A stretch of 64,000 bases of DNA. Source: Sindora glabra (lineage: Eukaryota > Streptophyta > Magnoliopsida > Fabales > Fabaceae). The stretch lies in assembly GCA_020226215.1 (NCBI GenBank), contig CM035232.1:49538179-49602178 (forward strand). Direction: 5' to 3'. A program made the translations under genes and the position numbers. Positions 1 through 13,146 of the stretch are shown here, piece after piece. The notes under the pieces were generated by a model, which saw only the letters and a list, made by a program, of their open reading frames with translations, searched no databases and had not been told where the DNA came from. How positions within the stretch are numbered: the stretch's first letter is position 1; each line of letters starts with the position of its first letter.

Positions 1-493
1 TCCATACATAACTATCCAATAACATTTATAAATACACAGACCTCAAATGGCAAAGGGCTTATTTTTTGTCAATTCAACATCTAAGTACATATTTTTACAC
101 GCTATTTACTAGCTTTTGCAACCATCTGTGCTACCATATTCTAAGTAATTCCCATACACCTCATCTTCAAGTTTATCCACCTAATAAGTAGATTATAAGA
201 GTTTCCAATAAGATTGATGTGCTTTCACCCACCAAAGAATTTGTTGAAATGTTAAAGATTTGAAACGAAATTACTTCTCTCATTTTATTTCTTTTTGTGC
301 AAATTCTATAACTTATTTAGCTAATTGCATAATTATGCATTATAACTATTGATGATGCTACAAGTCCAATTTTATAGTTACTTTTTTTATGCTTTGATTA
401 AATTACTATGTACATGAACCCCATATTATGATCTTAAAGTTAATATTCTAATTTAGTACATTGTAACAAATATTATCATTTTAGGAACAAACA
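1..493 (+). repeat. 5' LTR of the Tat element (3' part only)
   Basis: This stretch aligns along its length with about 22445-22965. Shared blocks include the segment around GATTATAAGAGTTTCCAATA and the last 25 or so bases, ending in AGGAACAAACA. The two copies differ at many positions, so the insertion is old. The start of the LTR lies outside the window. Confidence 0.8.
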
Positions 494-515
494 AATTGGC
501 ACACCTAGTAAGACT
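494..515 (+). other. Probable primer-binding region of the Tat element
   Basis: The sequence directly after the 5' LTR (AATTGGCACACCTAGTAAGA) is where the tRNA primer-binding site must lie. The same bases are absent after the 3' LTR at 22966, which confirms the LTR boundary. I cannot name the priming tRNA with confidence. Confidence 0.5.
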
Positions 516-539
516 TAGTTATATAGTTTGCATTGATTG

Positions 540-1147
540 ATTTATGAAGCTGTGAAGTGGTAAAAACCATACAATCAAGAAGCATGGTTACACCATCACC
601 AATTGGTCCATATCCTAGTAAAATGAATCTATCAAGTTTTGGCCCTCCTTGAGATAATCCTTTGTTTTAGGAAGGATATGTTGATGATATTGAGGATGGT
701 CAACAATCTAAAGTTTTAGCTGAGAATATGGAAAGTGTGGATCCTTTGGAACATTGAACAAAGCTACTTTGGCCAAGGCCAACAAATCCTAAACATTGAT
801 AATAAAAAAATGACTAGCAAAATCATCATAAATAGGCATATCAAAATAATAAAAATGGCAATAGATTGAACAATGGTAAGAAAGCCAACAGTGGGGGGCT
901 TACTTATCTTCCACAAAGAATGCCTTATAGCATAGCAATAATAGATGAAAATAATAGGGTAACATCTTTTAATGGTCAAAATAGCCAAGCCAACAAGACC
1001 TACCCACATGTGGGGGATTTGATGGACAATGAAGGCCGGAGTGTGACATCCTAGACATTACAAGTCCTTCAATAGCAAATGGATAAAAGCAACTATGACA
1101 TGTTCAACATGTTGTCATAGCAAATTGCCATCATTCTAAAACATGTA
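540..1147 (+). pseudogene. Tat-lineage gag, N-terminal fragment
   Basis: A low-quality coding stretch with a 62-codon open segment at 866-1054 and several stops. Its reading resumes after the solo LTR: the codons before 1148 (ending in Ile-Ala-Ile-Ile-Leu-Lys-His) join those after 3743 (Val-Glu-Glu-Thr-Ile-Thr-Asn-Gln-His). This continuity shows that the LTR interrupted a gag reading frame. The N-terminal gag is poorly conserved among families, so the assignment depends on position after the primer site and on continuity with 3744-4400. Confidence 0.55.
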
Positions 1148-3738
1148 TGTAATATCCCTAGATAGTATCTCAAAAAAAAAAAATCCCAAATGTGAGTCCA
1201 AGGATTAAATTGAAAAATAGCTTAAGGAAGTTGGGAAAAAGTGGAATTATAAAAAATTATGGGACCAAACTATAATTTTTTCTAAAAGACTTAGCTTTGC
1301 CCAAATTTTCCCCAAATTTTGGATAGAAAGCTGAACATGGATTAGCCTAATTTTTTCTGCCGACTTTAAGAAAAATTAAGGGAAAAATCTAAAAAACTCT
1401 AGAAATTTTCCCACACTTTTTCAAGAAGGCCCTTCTCTATATATATATAGATTATTTCTTGAAAATTCAAGAAAACTCCAGCACCATCTTCTCTTCTTGC
1501 ACCAACTGAAACTCCTTGCTTCCATAAGAGGAAGAAATCAAGCTTCCAAACTAATCCAAACACATAAATAAGAAGATTTGATCATAAAATTTTAAGGTAA
1601 ACTACTTCTCTACCTCCTTTTTCTTGATTTCTTGTAAGAATCTTTTCAAATTTGAAGATCTCATCTCCTTCCTCCTAAAACCAGAAATCCATCTCTGTAG
1701 AAAAGATTTTGAAGCTTTGAAATAACCAAGTTTAGAGGTGAGTGACAATTCCTTACTATTTTCTTAGAATTTTGATTCAAGAATTATAAGATTTTGAATT
1801 CTAGATTGGTTAATTTGTTAGCTTGATGTGAGACCATGCAATTAGGGGCATGGTGCTGTTCTGAACCTTTGGACATGTATTTTGAATATTATTAGCATGA
1901 TATTAGCATGAGGAATACATGAGAATACAAATTTTGATGTTGGGAATGAGCGGTGAATCCAATTCATGAAGGACAATGGTTGCTGGAAAATTTCTGGAAA
2001 ACCTGAAACAGTGACTTCGAGTGCATAAATTTTCTAGCCTTCATACAGTTGCTTAAAAATTCAAAACTAAACACTCTATGGTCTCTTGTGATGTTAGGAT
2101 CAACATATAATTTATTGAGAATTTTTAGAAGAATTTAGAATTTCGGAATGGGGTTCTTGTTGGGAAGTAGTCCAGATTCTCAGAAACAAAACGCCTGGGC
2201 ATTTAGTCTTGGATTTTAATTTTTTTGAGGCACTATATGGACTCTAAAAATTATAAAAAAATTTATGGAAACCCTTTAATATGTTCTTTAAAACATATAA
2301 AATTTCCGTGGCATTTTGAGCTATTTGCCTATTGAATAAATTATTAAAATTTCGGGACTCTAGTGCTGCCAAATCTGGAAACCAATTTGGGAGGGTGAAC
2401 TTGAGCGAATTTCTGGGAAAATTCAGAAGGGATTATGAGAAAAAACACAACATGAACTTTGTTTTTTAGATGTTACTAATAACATATAATTTAATGGGAA
2501 TTTTTAGAGTTGATTTAATTAGCCAAATAGGGCCAAACTTTTTATTACACTCTACTGGCCCTGTTTTGAGCCAGCACATGAATAGTACCATAGTATAATG
2601 GATTCTAAGCCCAAATTCAATGGTAGTTACTTGGAATTGCACCATTAGGGCTTTAGTTAAGTAAGGCAAACTTTGAAAATTTAATTAGAATTAATTAAAC
2701 ATAAGTTAAGGGCTTAATGAAAAAGGATATAGTATAGGATTAGTAAACTCTAATTGAAACATAAACTATGCTATTTTTTCTAAATTCTTGATATGTAGAT
2801 GCATTATTAGAATGTTTGTTGTTCATGTGTAAACTTAAAATGACTATTTTGCATGTGTGTATGTCATTGTGTGGCATGATTAGAATGGATATTACCTAAA
2901 TAGCTAATGGGTACATTTGACCTTACCATTGATTATTAGATTATAAATATGCTTATAATAGTTATTGAATTCTGAAACATTATAATGTTTCTGAATCTCT
3001 CTTAGATATATTATGTGGGGGAGAATTACATCCTTCTAAAAGAAGGAGAGGTGTGGTAAGGGTTGGAGGGATAAAGATGGTGGCTTCGGCTTAGGATGGT
3101 GGGGAATAAGGTTGAATTGATGATATAGGGGGGAAACCCTACCTTATCAGCCATTTGTTGATATCTAAACTAATCATTTATTAACTGTGTAGTTAAATTA
3201 CATTCCAATTAGATGCTTAAAATTAATGACCCATTTAATAACTAATTTAAATCTAAGAAGCTCATAATACATTAAGATTATGGTAAAAGTGAATTGTCAT
3301 TCACTGAGTATTATAAATACTCATTCTTGTTTGTATTATTTTTCTTCCTTTTTATAGATAAAGAACCTGAGTCGGCGCCGACAGTATGATACTTGCATGA
3401 AGACCTATCTATCACTATATACATTATTTTTTTTCAGATACTATGTTATACATTAGTATAAGTATTTAGTCAATCAATATACTAATTTGTATAATATTTT
3501 GGTTCATGTTTGTTTTGATACCTGCTTATGTATATAGTCTTATGTATACTTTAAAAACGTATACAAGATATAGTATTATCCCTTTTGTGTTTAATAAAAA
3601 TATTAGTTGTATATGTATATTTGTGTACATATGAGTTAATTGTGATGGTAAAGGCTTGTAAAGGTGTCTAATTGATACATCACTATTAGTTAGATATCTT
3701 TATGCCAGTTACGATGGTTGTGGGAACAGGTCGTGACA
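1148..3738 (+). mobile_element. Solo LTR of a Ty3/gypsy element, plus orientation
   Basis: A 2.59-kb unit starts TGTAATATCCC and ends GGTCGTGACA, the terminal pattern of long LTRs of chromovirus-type Ty3/gypsy elements. It has no coding domain. It is flanked by ATGTA (1143-1147) and ATGTT (3739-3743), a target duplication with one mismatch. The interrupted gag frame reads through cleanly if it is removed. A TATATATATA stretch near 1439-1449 and downstream pyrimidine-rich leader may be the LTR promoter. A related copy in the opposite orientation lies at 5656-8731. Confidence 0.75.
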
Positions 3739-3743
3739 ATGTT

Positions 3744-4400
3744 GAGGAAACTATCACTAATCAACATCAAGTAACTTAAGCACTCAAAAAGATGGTAATG
3801 ACTTTAGGTAGTGATCAAGATGAAAAGTGACTCTTTGATAGAGAATAGATTGAGGTTGAAACACCATACTCTAAGTTGTTTAAGGCCAATCATAACAGCT
3901 AAGTAAGAATACTAGGTAAGGGTGAACAAATAAGGAGAGCAATTTGACATAAACCGTGTAACCAAGTAAATCAAGTTCAAAGATAGAGAGCTAATAAGGA
4001 GGCGCATGTGAATTATGCTAATCAAAATCCATAAATACTAGAATAAATAAATGAACTAGGATTTACTTTCTAACCACAAGAACAAGAACCAAACTTATAA
4101 ACCTTGGTTGAACAATTATTGAGTCAACTTAAAGGTTAAAGTGTGTATCTTAATTAACACAGTTCTTCATTGGAATGGATCTATCAGCTCAAGCTATCAA
4201 TAGGGTTCAAAATGTTAAAATTCACCATATTCTCGAGCAAGGATAACCAATCAATAATTGAACATGTCATCAAGTTTATAGTTGAATGTCAAGTATGTAC
4301 TTTGAATGAGTTTTTAAAACTAAGGCATTTTCTTTTATCTTTAACCAGGATGGCTTTTTTGTGCTAAAGGCTGCTTCCTAATAAAGGTGTCAAAAAAGTT
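3744..4400 (+). pseudogene. Tat-lineage gag, middle fragment
   Basis: Continues the gag interrupted at 1147. The 65-codon open stretch at 4170-4367 has the layout I expect of the Tat capsid region: a Gly-Phe-Lys-x-Leu-Lys-Phe start, an Ile-Ile-Glu-His-Val block, then Phe-Leu-Lys-Leu-Arg-His-Phe-Leu-Leu-Ser-Leu. The frame is broken by stops on both sides and is interrupted again near 4400. Confidence 0.65.
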
Positions 4401-5445
4401 TAATAGGCTAGCCTATAACTGGTATAATTTTGCTTGACCTAAGATTAAGATTGGTATACAAAATAATAACAGTAACTTAACTTAATAAAGAACTAGGATT
4501 GATGAGTTCGACCTGATAAAAGACTGGCACTGATTAGTGTTATTCTATCAAGTTATTAAGTTAGTTAATTAATTTGATAATAGTAGTAAATAATAAATAA
4601 TTTATTATATATTTATATATATATTAAATTAATAATTTTGATATATTAAATTTATACTTTAATATATAATATTAAAATTATATATGAGTAATATTAAATA
4701 ATTTTTAATATTAAAATTAATAAATTTATATATTTAATATTGTCAAACTATACTATATAAGTTTATCAAAATAAATAATTACATTAAAATTAAAAATTAA
4801 TAAAAATTATGCAAGAAATTCAATTTATCATGATAAAACTTAAAAAATTAATAAAAATAATTACACAATGTAGTTATTATAATTAAAGATACATAAAATA
4901 ATTACTATAACAAAATAAATATATTAATTAGAGTAATACACTATTATTAATAAAATAAAACAATGATATATTTCTATATATATTATTAATTTAATTAATA
5001 AAATATTTGTATCTATTTTAATTAATATTGAATTTTTTAGTCTAGATCCCATAGTTTTTAATTACTCTTTTAATTGGAAGTTTTTTCTATTAAAAATATT
5101 ATGCTTTAGTTGTATTCATTAATAATAATAATAATAAATTTTTAAATGATAATAATAGTAATAATAATTAATTTTAATTAACTAATAATACAAAATTAAA
5201 AAAAAATAAACAAGTGATGTAATAATAATAAAGCATAACAAATTGTAAAATCCACTTAGGATTGCCTAATAAAAGTTTTCCTGAGACTAGGATTAGAACT
5301 AGGAATGGTAACATAACAACTCAACTGAGTCCCACTTGGTAAAAAAGTAACTTGACCTGACACCAACACTAGCTTAACGTATTGTTTTTACTCATTAAAT
5401 TAATCTAGAAGGGTTAGATTAGCCCTTTTTAACAGCTCTATTTCC
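4401..5445. mobile_element. AT-rich insertion of unknown family within gag
   Basis: About 1 kb of very AT-rich DNA with no coding potential separates two gag fragments that would otherwise be adjacent. Its edges contain imperfect inverted motifs (TAATAGGCTAGCCTA near 4403 and TTAGATTAGCCC near 5415), suggesting a non-autonomous DNA transposon. The termini are too diverged to name a superfamily, and I could not define a target duplication. Confidence 0.4.
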
Positions 5446-5655
5446 TAATTTAGTATATTCTTAGGCTCAAATGGAAAAATTATTTCATAATCAATTTTAT
5501 CGAAGAGAATAAAAGTTGATTGGACTAATTTATTCAATGTTAAAAAGAAACTTATTGAGTTAGTTGAAGAGCATCTATTTAGATTTTAGAAAGCGAGAAG
5601 CAAATGTTTCACTCAAGTTGCCAAGGTTTAGATTGTGAAAATAACAATTGCAAGA
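5446..5655 (+). pseudogene. Tat-lineage gag fragment
   Basis: Translation with frame changes gives a Met-Glu-Lys-Leu-Phe-His-Asn-Gln-Phe block and then Lys-Ala-Arg-Ser-Lys-Cys-Phe, which fits the part of Tat gag after the capsid segment at 4170. The fragment ends at the CAAGA target site (5651-5655). Its last codons (Ile-Thr-Ile-Ala-Arg) continue in frame at 11491 (Leu-Asp-Tyr-Ala-Thr-His-Lys). Confidence 0.6.
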
Positions 5656-8600
5656 TGTCACGACCCAAACTTGATTGTGATTGGCATGGATTCCGATGTA
5701 TGATTTCCATTAGCCTTAATGTCATTCACTCTAATTTCATCTAACAAAAATCTTCATGTTTTCGTGATGAATCAAAATTCATTTTAAATTTTATAGAGAA
5801 ACAAACATAGTTTTTCCTATTTTTAGACACTTTCTGAGGGTCATATGCTTTAACATACAAAACCTGTATTTTTTTATAGATATGATAGCATCATATATAT
5901 TCATAATACTATACAACTTAAGACATATACATTGATAAATAATTCAACATATCAAATGCTGAATCAATATAATTTTAATTTCTATCATGATCTTAATCTT
6001 AAGAAAATCCCAACTATCAAATCTTTCAACTAAGCAGTTTTTAATTCTCCATGCTTGAAATGAAACTCATATAGACTATCTTAACCTGGATTTCTGAAAT
6101 ATACAAAGCCAAGCCTTGGATTGAGTGTCAAGACTTGCTCTTACAGCCATGGTGACTGGTGTAAAGGTATCTAACTAATACCAAATTATTAGTTAAATAC
6201 CTTTACAAGCCTTATTTTATTACATCAAACTCATAACACATGAAGGTAACTAAAATTTTTCTTACACATATAATAAATTACAGTAATACACATATGATTA
6301 GTATTACACAAAATGTCACAAAACATGTATGCATATGCATATCATGACATATGTGCATTATGCAAAAAATTTTATACTTTTGATTACTAAATCATGGTGA
6401 TAGCCTTGAGTTCAAGCAAGTGTCAAACTGTCCATGCTGGTCTAGGTTCATTCTTTGTAAACAAAAAAGAAATCATAGAAAGGAATGAGTATTTAAGATA
6501 CTCAGTGAGTAACAATTATCCTTTTATCATATTATTCTTATATTGTAGCATTATCACTTATAACTAAAGATTTAATGTACTTTTAGTCAATATCATCCAC
6601 TAAGAATCTCATCTAAATTATACAAATAAGAATGGTTAGATTGGATAATATCAAATAGCTAATCAGATATGAGGTTTCTCTTTAAATTTTTAGTTTAACC
6701 TTATCCCCCACCACCAAGGTCGAAGCCTCCAACCCTTACCACGCCTCTCCTTCATTTAGAAGGATATAGTACTTCCCCCACAATTCATAGGAAACAAGAC
6801 TCAGAAGCATAACAATGCTTCTGGGTCCACTAGCCTTTTGAGGCGTACACATAATCATATCATGTGGATATAGTTCAATGCATCCACTAGTCATTTAGAT
6901 AATATCCATTTCTAATCATTACACACAATAACAATCATACATACAAAACATTCATTAAAACAAAAATGCAAGAATTAAGTATTAAGGAATTCTACATTTA
7001 TCCTATTCCAATACATAAAAGTCTTACGATGTCATGTCCTAAATTTTCTATAATATCCAATTAATTTCATTTAACATTCCACTATCTAAGCATGTTCTAA
7101 TAACACAACAATGCATTATTAAAATGTTAAATATCAAATTTCTCCTATATTTCCCCACTCTAATTCACTGTTCACATATTGTTTTCCAGAATAGGGTAAC
7201 AAGGGACATGTTGTAATGAGGAACCCTTTATGGTATTCAAATCAACTCTAAAAATCACCAAATTATTATATGATGTCCCTAACATGTTAATTAACAAAAT
7301 TAAGGCTTTATGTTTTGCAAAAAGTCTAGAAAAATTACCTAGAAAATTCGTAGATTAGGCCCTTCTAAATCAGTTCCAGTACTGGACAGCATTGGAGTTC
7401 CGAATTCTAAAGATTTATTTGGCTGAGTAAACAAACTTCAATTGCCACAAAATTTTGTAAAAATTTGTCCAACATATTGAAGGGTGTCCAGAAATTTTTT
7501 TCAAAATTTTTCAACACTTGTATGGACCTATGTACACGAAGGTTCCTATTTCGAGTTTCTAATCAAAAAAAGAATTTCTCATTAATTTCTATATGCATCC
7601 TAACATCATTTGAGTTTTAGAAATGAATGATTTGGAATTTTTAAGGAGACTATAGCTTTATCTAAAAATTTGTGACTTTGTACTGTAGCTTCAGCAATTC
7701 CAAAAACACTATAAGCAGGTTTGTTCTTACTAGTTTTTGCCATCAATCACCACATAAGGCTATATAATCAAAGTTTCAATCACTCATACCTTTTTGCATC
7801 ATCCTATTATTACCAAGGAAGCTTCAAGAACAAAAATTTCAGAACCATGCCTTCCATCCATGGCCACAATCATCCAATCCACATAGGTCATTCTAAGTAA
7901 TATTTTACTAGCTAAATTTGTAGATATTGCATGAAGGTAAAAGGAAAATTGCCACTCACCTTCAACTTGCAATCTTCTAAGCTTTAAACTCTCTTCTACA
8001 AAAATAGGTTTATGGTTTTAGGAGGAAGGGGATGAGTTCTTCAAAATTGGAAATATTCTTGCAAGAAAATCAAGAAAAAGGAGATAAGGAAGTGATTTAC
8101 CTTGAAATTTTATGATCAAATCTTCTTATTTGTGTGTTTGGATTCACTTGGGAGCTTGATTTCTTTCTCCTAAGTTAGCAAAGGTTTTGGCTGGTTCAAG
8201 GGGAAAAGATGGTGCTGGTGGTTTCTTGAAATTTCTAGGATTATTCTTAAAAGGTTTTTAAAAAAGACCTTTTTTAAAAAAAGAATAAAAAATCATCTCA
8301 ACTTTTGTGATTTTTCTCTTGATTATTTTGAGGTAAGTCGGTGGCTTTGTAGGCTGAAGCAAGCTTAGGATTTCATCCAAAGTGTTGGGGAAAATTTGGC
8401 TAAAACTAAATCTTTTAGAAAATATTACAATTTGACCCCATCATTTTCCATAATTTCACTTTTTCCCCAATCTTTTTTTTATTTTTCAATTTAATCCTTG
8501 GGCTCACATTTGGGCCTTTTTCTTTTTTTAATACTTATTGGACCTTAGAGAAACATAATAAATTGGTCCAATAAGAATTTTAAACAATCCACTTATTTTA

Positions 8601-8731
8601 CCTAATTTTTCTCAAGGCTTTTTGGTGACTAAATTGAAATTTATTTTGATTCAGAAACCTTCTTTTTTCTCTTTCTTTTTTTTTTTGTGTTCTAAAAATA
8701 ATTTTTGGAAACACCATTTGGGAATATTACA
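5656..8731 (-). mobile_element. Solo LTR of a Ty3/gypsy element, minus orientation
   Basis: On the minus strand it begins TGTAATATTCC (8731) and ends GGGTCGTGACA (5656). It aligns, inverted, along the length of the plus-strand LTR at 1148-3738, with diverged blocks and indels; this copy is about 3.08 kb. It is preceded by CAAGA (5651-5655) and followed within one base by TAAGA (8733-8737), a one-mismatch target duplication. No coding domain is present. Confidence 0.72.
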
Positions 8732-11485
8732 TTAAGAGTTCATCTGCACACAACTTAGATTTCATATTTTACATTACAAATCATAGTAATCTCAATAATT
8801 TACTGATATACGATATCCTTATTATATCATACACCACCCATCTTGGGTGGTTATCACATTCAAAAATAGTCATTAAATCTCAATCACAATTGAATCATCA
8901 CATTCACATCAAGCCTTTGCAATCATATCAAGCAGTAATATCCTATCTCAAACAAATTCCTAATATCACATCATATTACATAACTATTTATAATAAACAT
9001 ATATGCATCCACCTTTTAACTCCCGATTAACTCTATACCCTTCACAAGTTGTTTGTTGAGAATTTTCCCTCTAATAATTCTGTCACATTTTTCGTTTCAA
9101 TATCACTTATGGCATAATTTATAAAATAATAAAATCACTAAAGATAAGATCTGCATATCATAATTTCAATGCCATTTCAATAACAGAGAAACTATTCTTC
9201 AACACAGGACAAATCAAAGCATATAACAATATATACCCATAACAAATACTACCTAGCCCTCTTACAAGGTCATAATACTCACTCACATCTTAAAACAATT
9301 CACATTATAGTTTCTAGCATACAAGTGATAAAGAGAGCTCAATCACAAGCATTTGACAATCAGTAATAACACTGTCATGCTTTCTAAGCATGGTCAATCC
9401 ATATTCACCTAATATACATACATATTTATAGACTAATATTCTATTAATCATAAATATCAGACAGTAATATTAAGTAATAACAATACCTTGTTTTCACTTC
9501 AAGGTTTCAAGATACAAAATAACTATATTTCATGAAATGGCTCTAGGAATACATATATACATGTTAACAAACCAATTATCTTAACTATATATCAGTCAAA
9601 TCAACTATCACAACTATTAACACTTAAACTTTAAACTTATAATTAGATTTAAATTCATGCATGAATATATTTTCAATCTAAATGTTTAATGACGAATTAG
9701 CAAAATATACCATTCAATTATGATAAATAATATATGAATTTTGTGGTAAGATATATACTTACTTGATGATGCTGATCCACTCTTGGAAGTTTCAAAGCAT
9801 TCATACTTATCCTTTTCACATTTTCTTCTTTACAATTTATAATAACTCATAAATATAAAACAACTTCTCACTCTCCTTTTAAAAATTACCAATCTAGATT
9901 CATTTTGTAGTTATTTAAACACTTAAAATCATCAACTTCTTATATTTCTTAATATAGGCTTATGGAATCAAAACACCTTATTTTAAGAATTTACTTAAAT
10001 TAACTCTAAATACTAAAATATTAACTTTAATGATATAAATATACTTTACATATAATAACCTAATATTCTAGAGCCTTATATTATTATTTTATTAGTGTTA
10101 TATCAATTATCCAAATAAGATGATAAAATAATATTTTTTGAAACAAGCATAAAATAATCAAAATATTAAAACTTTATGCTATAAGAATGTTATATTCATA
10201 TTGTTCTAGCATTTTATAACATAATCATATTTTTCTCATGTATAATCAGATATCTTAAAATGCTTTTAAGAATGAGTTTTCTAACTCATGCTTAAATCCT
10301 TGAAATGTTAAAAGATAACATTTTAGAAATACTCTAATTATATCCATTTAGCAATCAATATCATAAAACTTTTATTTCAAAGCTATTATCATGTATTTAA
10401 ATTTACTTATAGTATAGATTTTCTAAAATATACAATCCCTATTGAAAATATTACCATATAATACTCTAAAATAATCCTACTAATATTATTTAGACACTTT
10501 ATAGCATAAAAAAATATTTTTCTAAGCTATCATTGCTTATCTCACATACATAAAAATGAATTTTTCTTGGATCGAGTATCAAATCATCATAAATATTAAA
10601 ATTTTATGATATGTGCTCACCTACACCTAAAATGCTTAGTTAGAGCTTATTGGCAGCAAGGGCTTGCCGAAACTTTAATGGATGCTAAAGAGAGCAATGG
10701 TTTGTGGCTACTAATAAGGAACTCAGATTAGGACCCCCACTACTTTCCAAGTCTACCATAGCTAAGAGAAGGTAAAGGAAGGTTCAAGGTGAGCTCCAGG
10801 CGATGCTGGTGGCTGACGGAGGTGAATCTAGCAACTGTGACACCTACTTGATCTTGAGCTTAATTAGCAATTTCCATACCTTATTAAGCTGACAAGCTTC
10901 AATTTTCTTTGTGGGGATTAGCTACCTTGTTGATGGCTTCAATGCTAATGATAGAAAATGCTAAACAAAACAATAGTAGCCAACCAATAAATGCATGTAA
11001 GAAGGGAATGGAAGAGAAAGAGAATCGGTAAAAAATGAGATTAAGAACGAAGAAAATGTGTATATATATAAAAAGCCTCAAGTTGTTATCCAATGCTACT
11101 CACACATTGTGAACTCATTTTCTTTAAGGAATCTCAACTTTCCATCCAAACAAAGTTAATCCTAACCACCCATTGCTTTTTATAATAATTCTATAAGTTT
11201 AAAGATTTCCAAATGGCTATAAATAAAATTTCAATACCTCTAAGTAGGAATTTTGATATTTGGGTTTCCTTTTTTAGTACAATGAATAACAACTAAAGTT
11301 TCAAACATACTTGTAATTTATTAAATACTCTAAATTTTGCATGAAAACCTTTATTTGAACCATTTAAATGAATTTGAGATGTAAAACTTCAACTAATCTA
11401 ATAAATTTTAGTATTACAGTGAATAAAATAAACTATCTCGAAGTTTTGAGATAAAAGAATTTAAATATAAATTCGAGGTGTTACA
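8732..11485 (-). mobile_element. Second LTR-like insertion, minus orientation, abutting the first
   Basis: The right end, read on the minus strand, is TGTAACACCTCGAA, a typical Ty3/gypsy LTR start. It is followed by TAAGA (11486-11490), after which gag resumes. On the minus strand a TTTTTATATATATACAC promoter-like block near 11073-11058 and a GC-richer segment (10640-10880) resemble the promoter and transcribed part of a long LTR. The left end is not clear: no convincing LTR 3' terminus follows TAAGA at 8733-8737. The 64-codon open frame at 10899-11093 lies inside and is judged spurious. Confidence 0.5.
8834..8850. other. Short perfect hairpin CCACCCA-TCT-TGGGTGG
   Basis: Seven-base perfect arms with a three-base loop near the left end of the LTR-like insertion. 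On the minus strand it lies near the LTR 3' end, where such a structure could act in RNA processing. That role is only inference. Confidence 0.5.
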
Positions 11486-12090
11486 TAAGACTTGACTATG
11501 CTACTCATAAGATGCTCATTAATAAAAGTATAATTGATATAGCCTCATTAGTTAAGAAAGTATGGCAAATCAAATAGTTACAGGAAGAGAAAAGTAGAAG
11601 ACTACACTGGATGTATTTCAAAAATGAGAAGATGGCTTATGTTGGCAAGGAGATTGAAGATGAAAATAACAAGAAGATACACCTAACTGAACTCAAACCT
11701 AGCCTTCCTTACACATGTTTGTTATTAAAACATGCTAATAAAAAAAATAAAATGGATCATTTCAACAAAAAAGTAAACTCATTTGATATTAATAAGGCTA
11801 ATCAAAATTTTGACCTTTTTTTAAAAGATAAACAAATAAAGTTGTCTAAAGGTTATAGAATTTTACTAATAAAAGAGATATAAGATAGAAAATACTATAA
11901 ATGTCACAACATGTTCTGCCATAATACTTACAATAGTGTTCATTTTAGGAAAATGGTTAAAAAGTCCATCAAGCAAGGGCATTTAAAATTCAGTGACTAG
12001 GATAAAAGGAAAGAGATGCTAGTCAACAAGGATCCTTTCCCCACAAGGTTAAACTATATTGAACCTTTAGATGAATTTAACCCTTTTAAC
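11486..12090 (+). pseudogene. Tat-lineage gag, C-terminal part
   Basis: Includes a 90-codon open frame (11611-11883). Successive blocks match the layout I know from Tat gag C-termini: Met-Ala-Tyr-Val, then Phe-Asp-Ile-x-Lys-Ala, Leu-Lys-Asp-Lys-Gln-Ile-Lys-Leu-Ser, then Tyr-Tyr-Lys-Cys-His-Asn in a degenerate His/Cys-rich segment near 11900, and a closing Asp-Pro-Phe-Pro motif near 12030. Stops at about 11574 and 11881 and later frame changes make it non-functional. Confidence 0.75.
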
Positions 12091-13140
12091 ATAGGTAGAA
12101 TGTAGTAGCCTATTATGAATATGATGATCTATAAGATGCACCCATTTTTTTTCAAAGCTTGCCCAGTGGGAGGTGAATATAATTTAGATTTCATAAAAAG
12201 GATCTTATGTTAAGGAGGAATGTTAAAAATGTGCCTATGTTGTAAGAAATATTATAATAAGTTAAACGTTATCATGTAAGAAAAGTGATAGAAGGACCAC
12301 ATTAACCATGAGGTAAAAAAGTTAGCCAATGATAAAAAAAATGGCTTCAAAGAAAATATAATAATTAAAGAAAAAGAAGAATAAGTCAAAGTCCATTTTT
12401 CATTGGCTAGAGTACGAGCCATCTAAAACTAGAATTTGAATTGATACTAGTAAGCTAAAAAGAAATAAATTGGAAAAGGAAATGGTGATCCAGATTATTA
12501 CTAATAAGCTGAGAAGAGATCACTTAGAAAGAGAGGCAGGAATCCATATTAGCACTAAGAAGATGAGAGGGGATCATCCTGAAGGATAATGGGTCAAGAA
12601 TGAACATTGAGTTAAAAGAACCAAGTATGAAGGCCTGAGCCCAAAGAAAAGAGATATAACCACTAATATGAAAGGCTTCCTCCAACTAAAACCTAGCAAA
12701 GAAGAATGCAATGGCAAGCCACTTATAGAAGGTGAAAGAAGGAAAGCCACATAACGCTTTCTAGCTTAGGTGAGTTTAGAAGCTTGAAGTTGAAGGAGGA
12801 TAGAAAATAATTCGTTGAATAATAACTAAAGATTCAAGGATAAAAGATGGACCTAGATGCTAATGTTATAACTATATTACTTCTATTTTTTATAGCAATT
12901 AGATTAATAAGATTCCAAAAATATTTTGATAATTCAAGCTTGGTGGTTATAGTCAAATTTGATAAAGACATAAATACTAAATTTAGACAATTGACTAAAC
13001 AAATGAAGAGATATTTATAATTTTTGCATATAAAAGTTCATATAGATAGTCAACTAGTAAATAGAATTCTAATCAATAGATGAGGTACAATCAATCTAAT
13101 GCCTTAATCTACATTCATTCGATTAGGAAAATAGCTAAAA
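12091..13140 (+). pseudogene. Degenerate gag-protease linker of the Tat element
   Basis: About 1 kb rich in Lys/Arg/Glu codons (for example 12440-12780) with scattered stops between gag and protease. It is consistent with the long charged linker upstream of protease in Tat elements. No enzyme motif is visible. Confidence 0.45.
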
Positions 13141-13146
13141 GATATA

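Noticed and set aside
10899..11093. 64-codon minus-strand frame with a hydrophobic stretch
   Set aside because: It falls in an LTR-like unit downstream of its promoter-like region and has no homologue I recognise.
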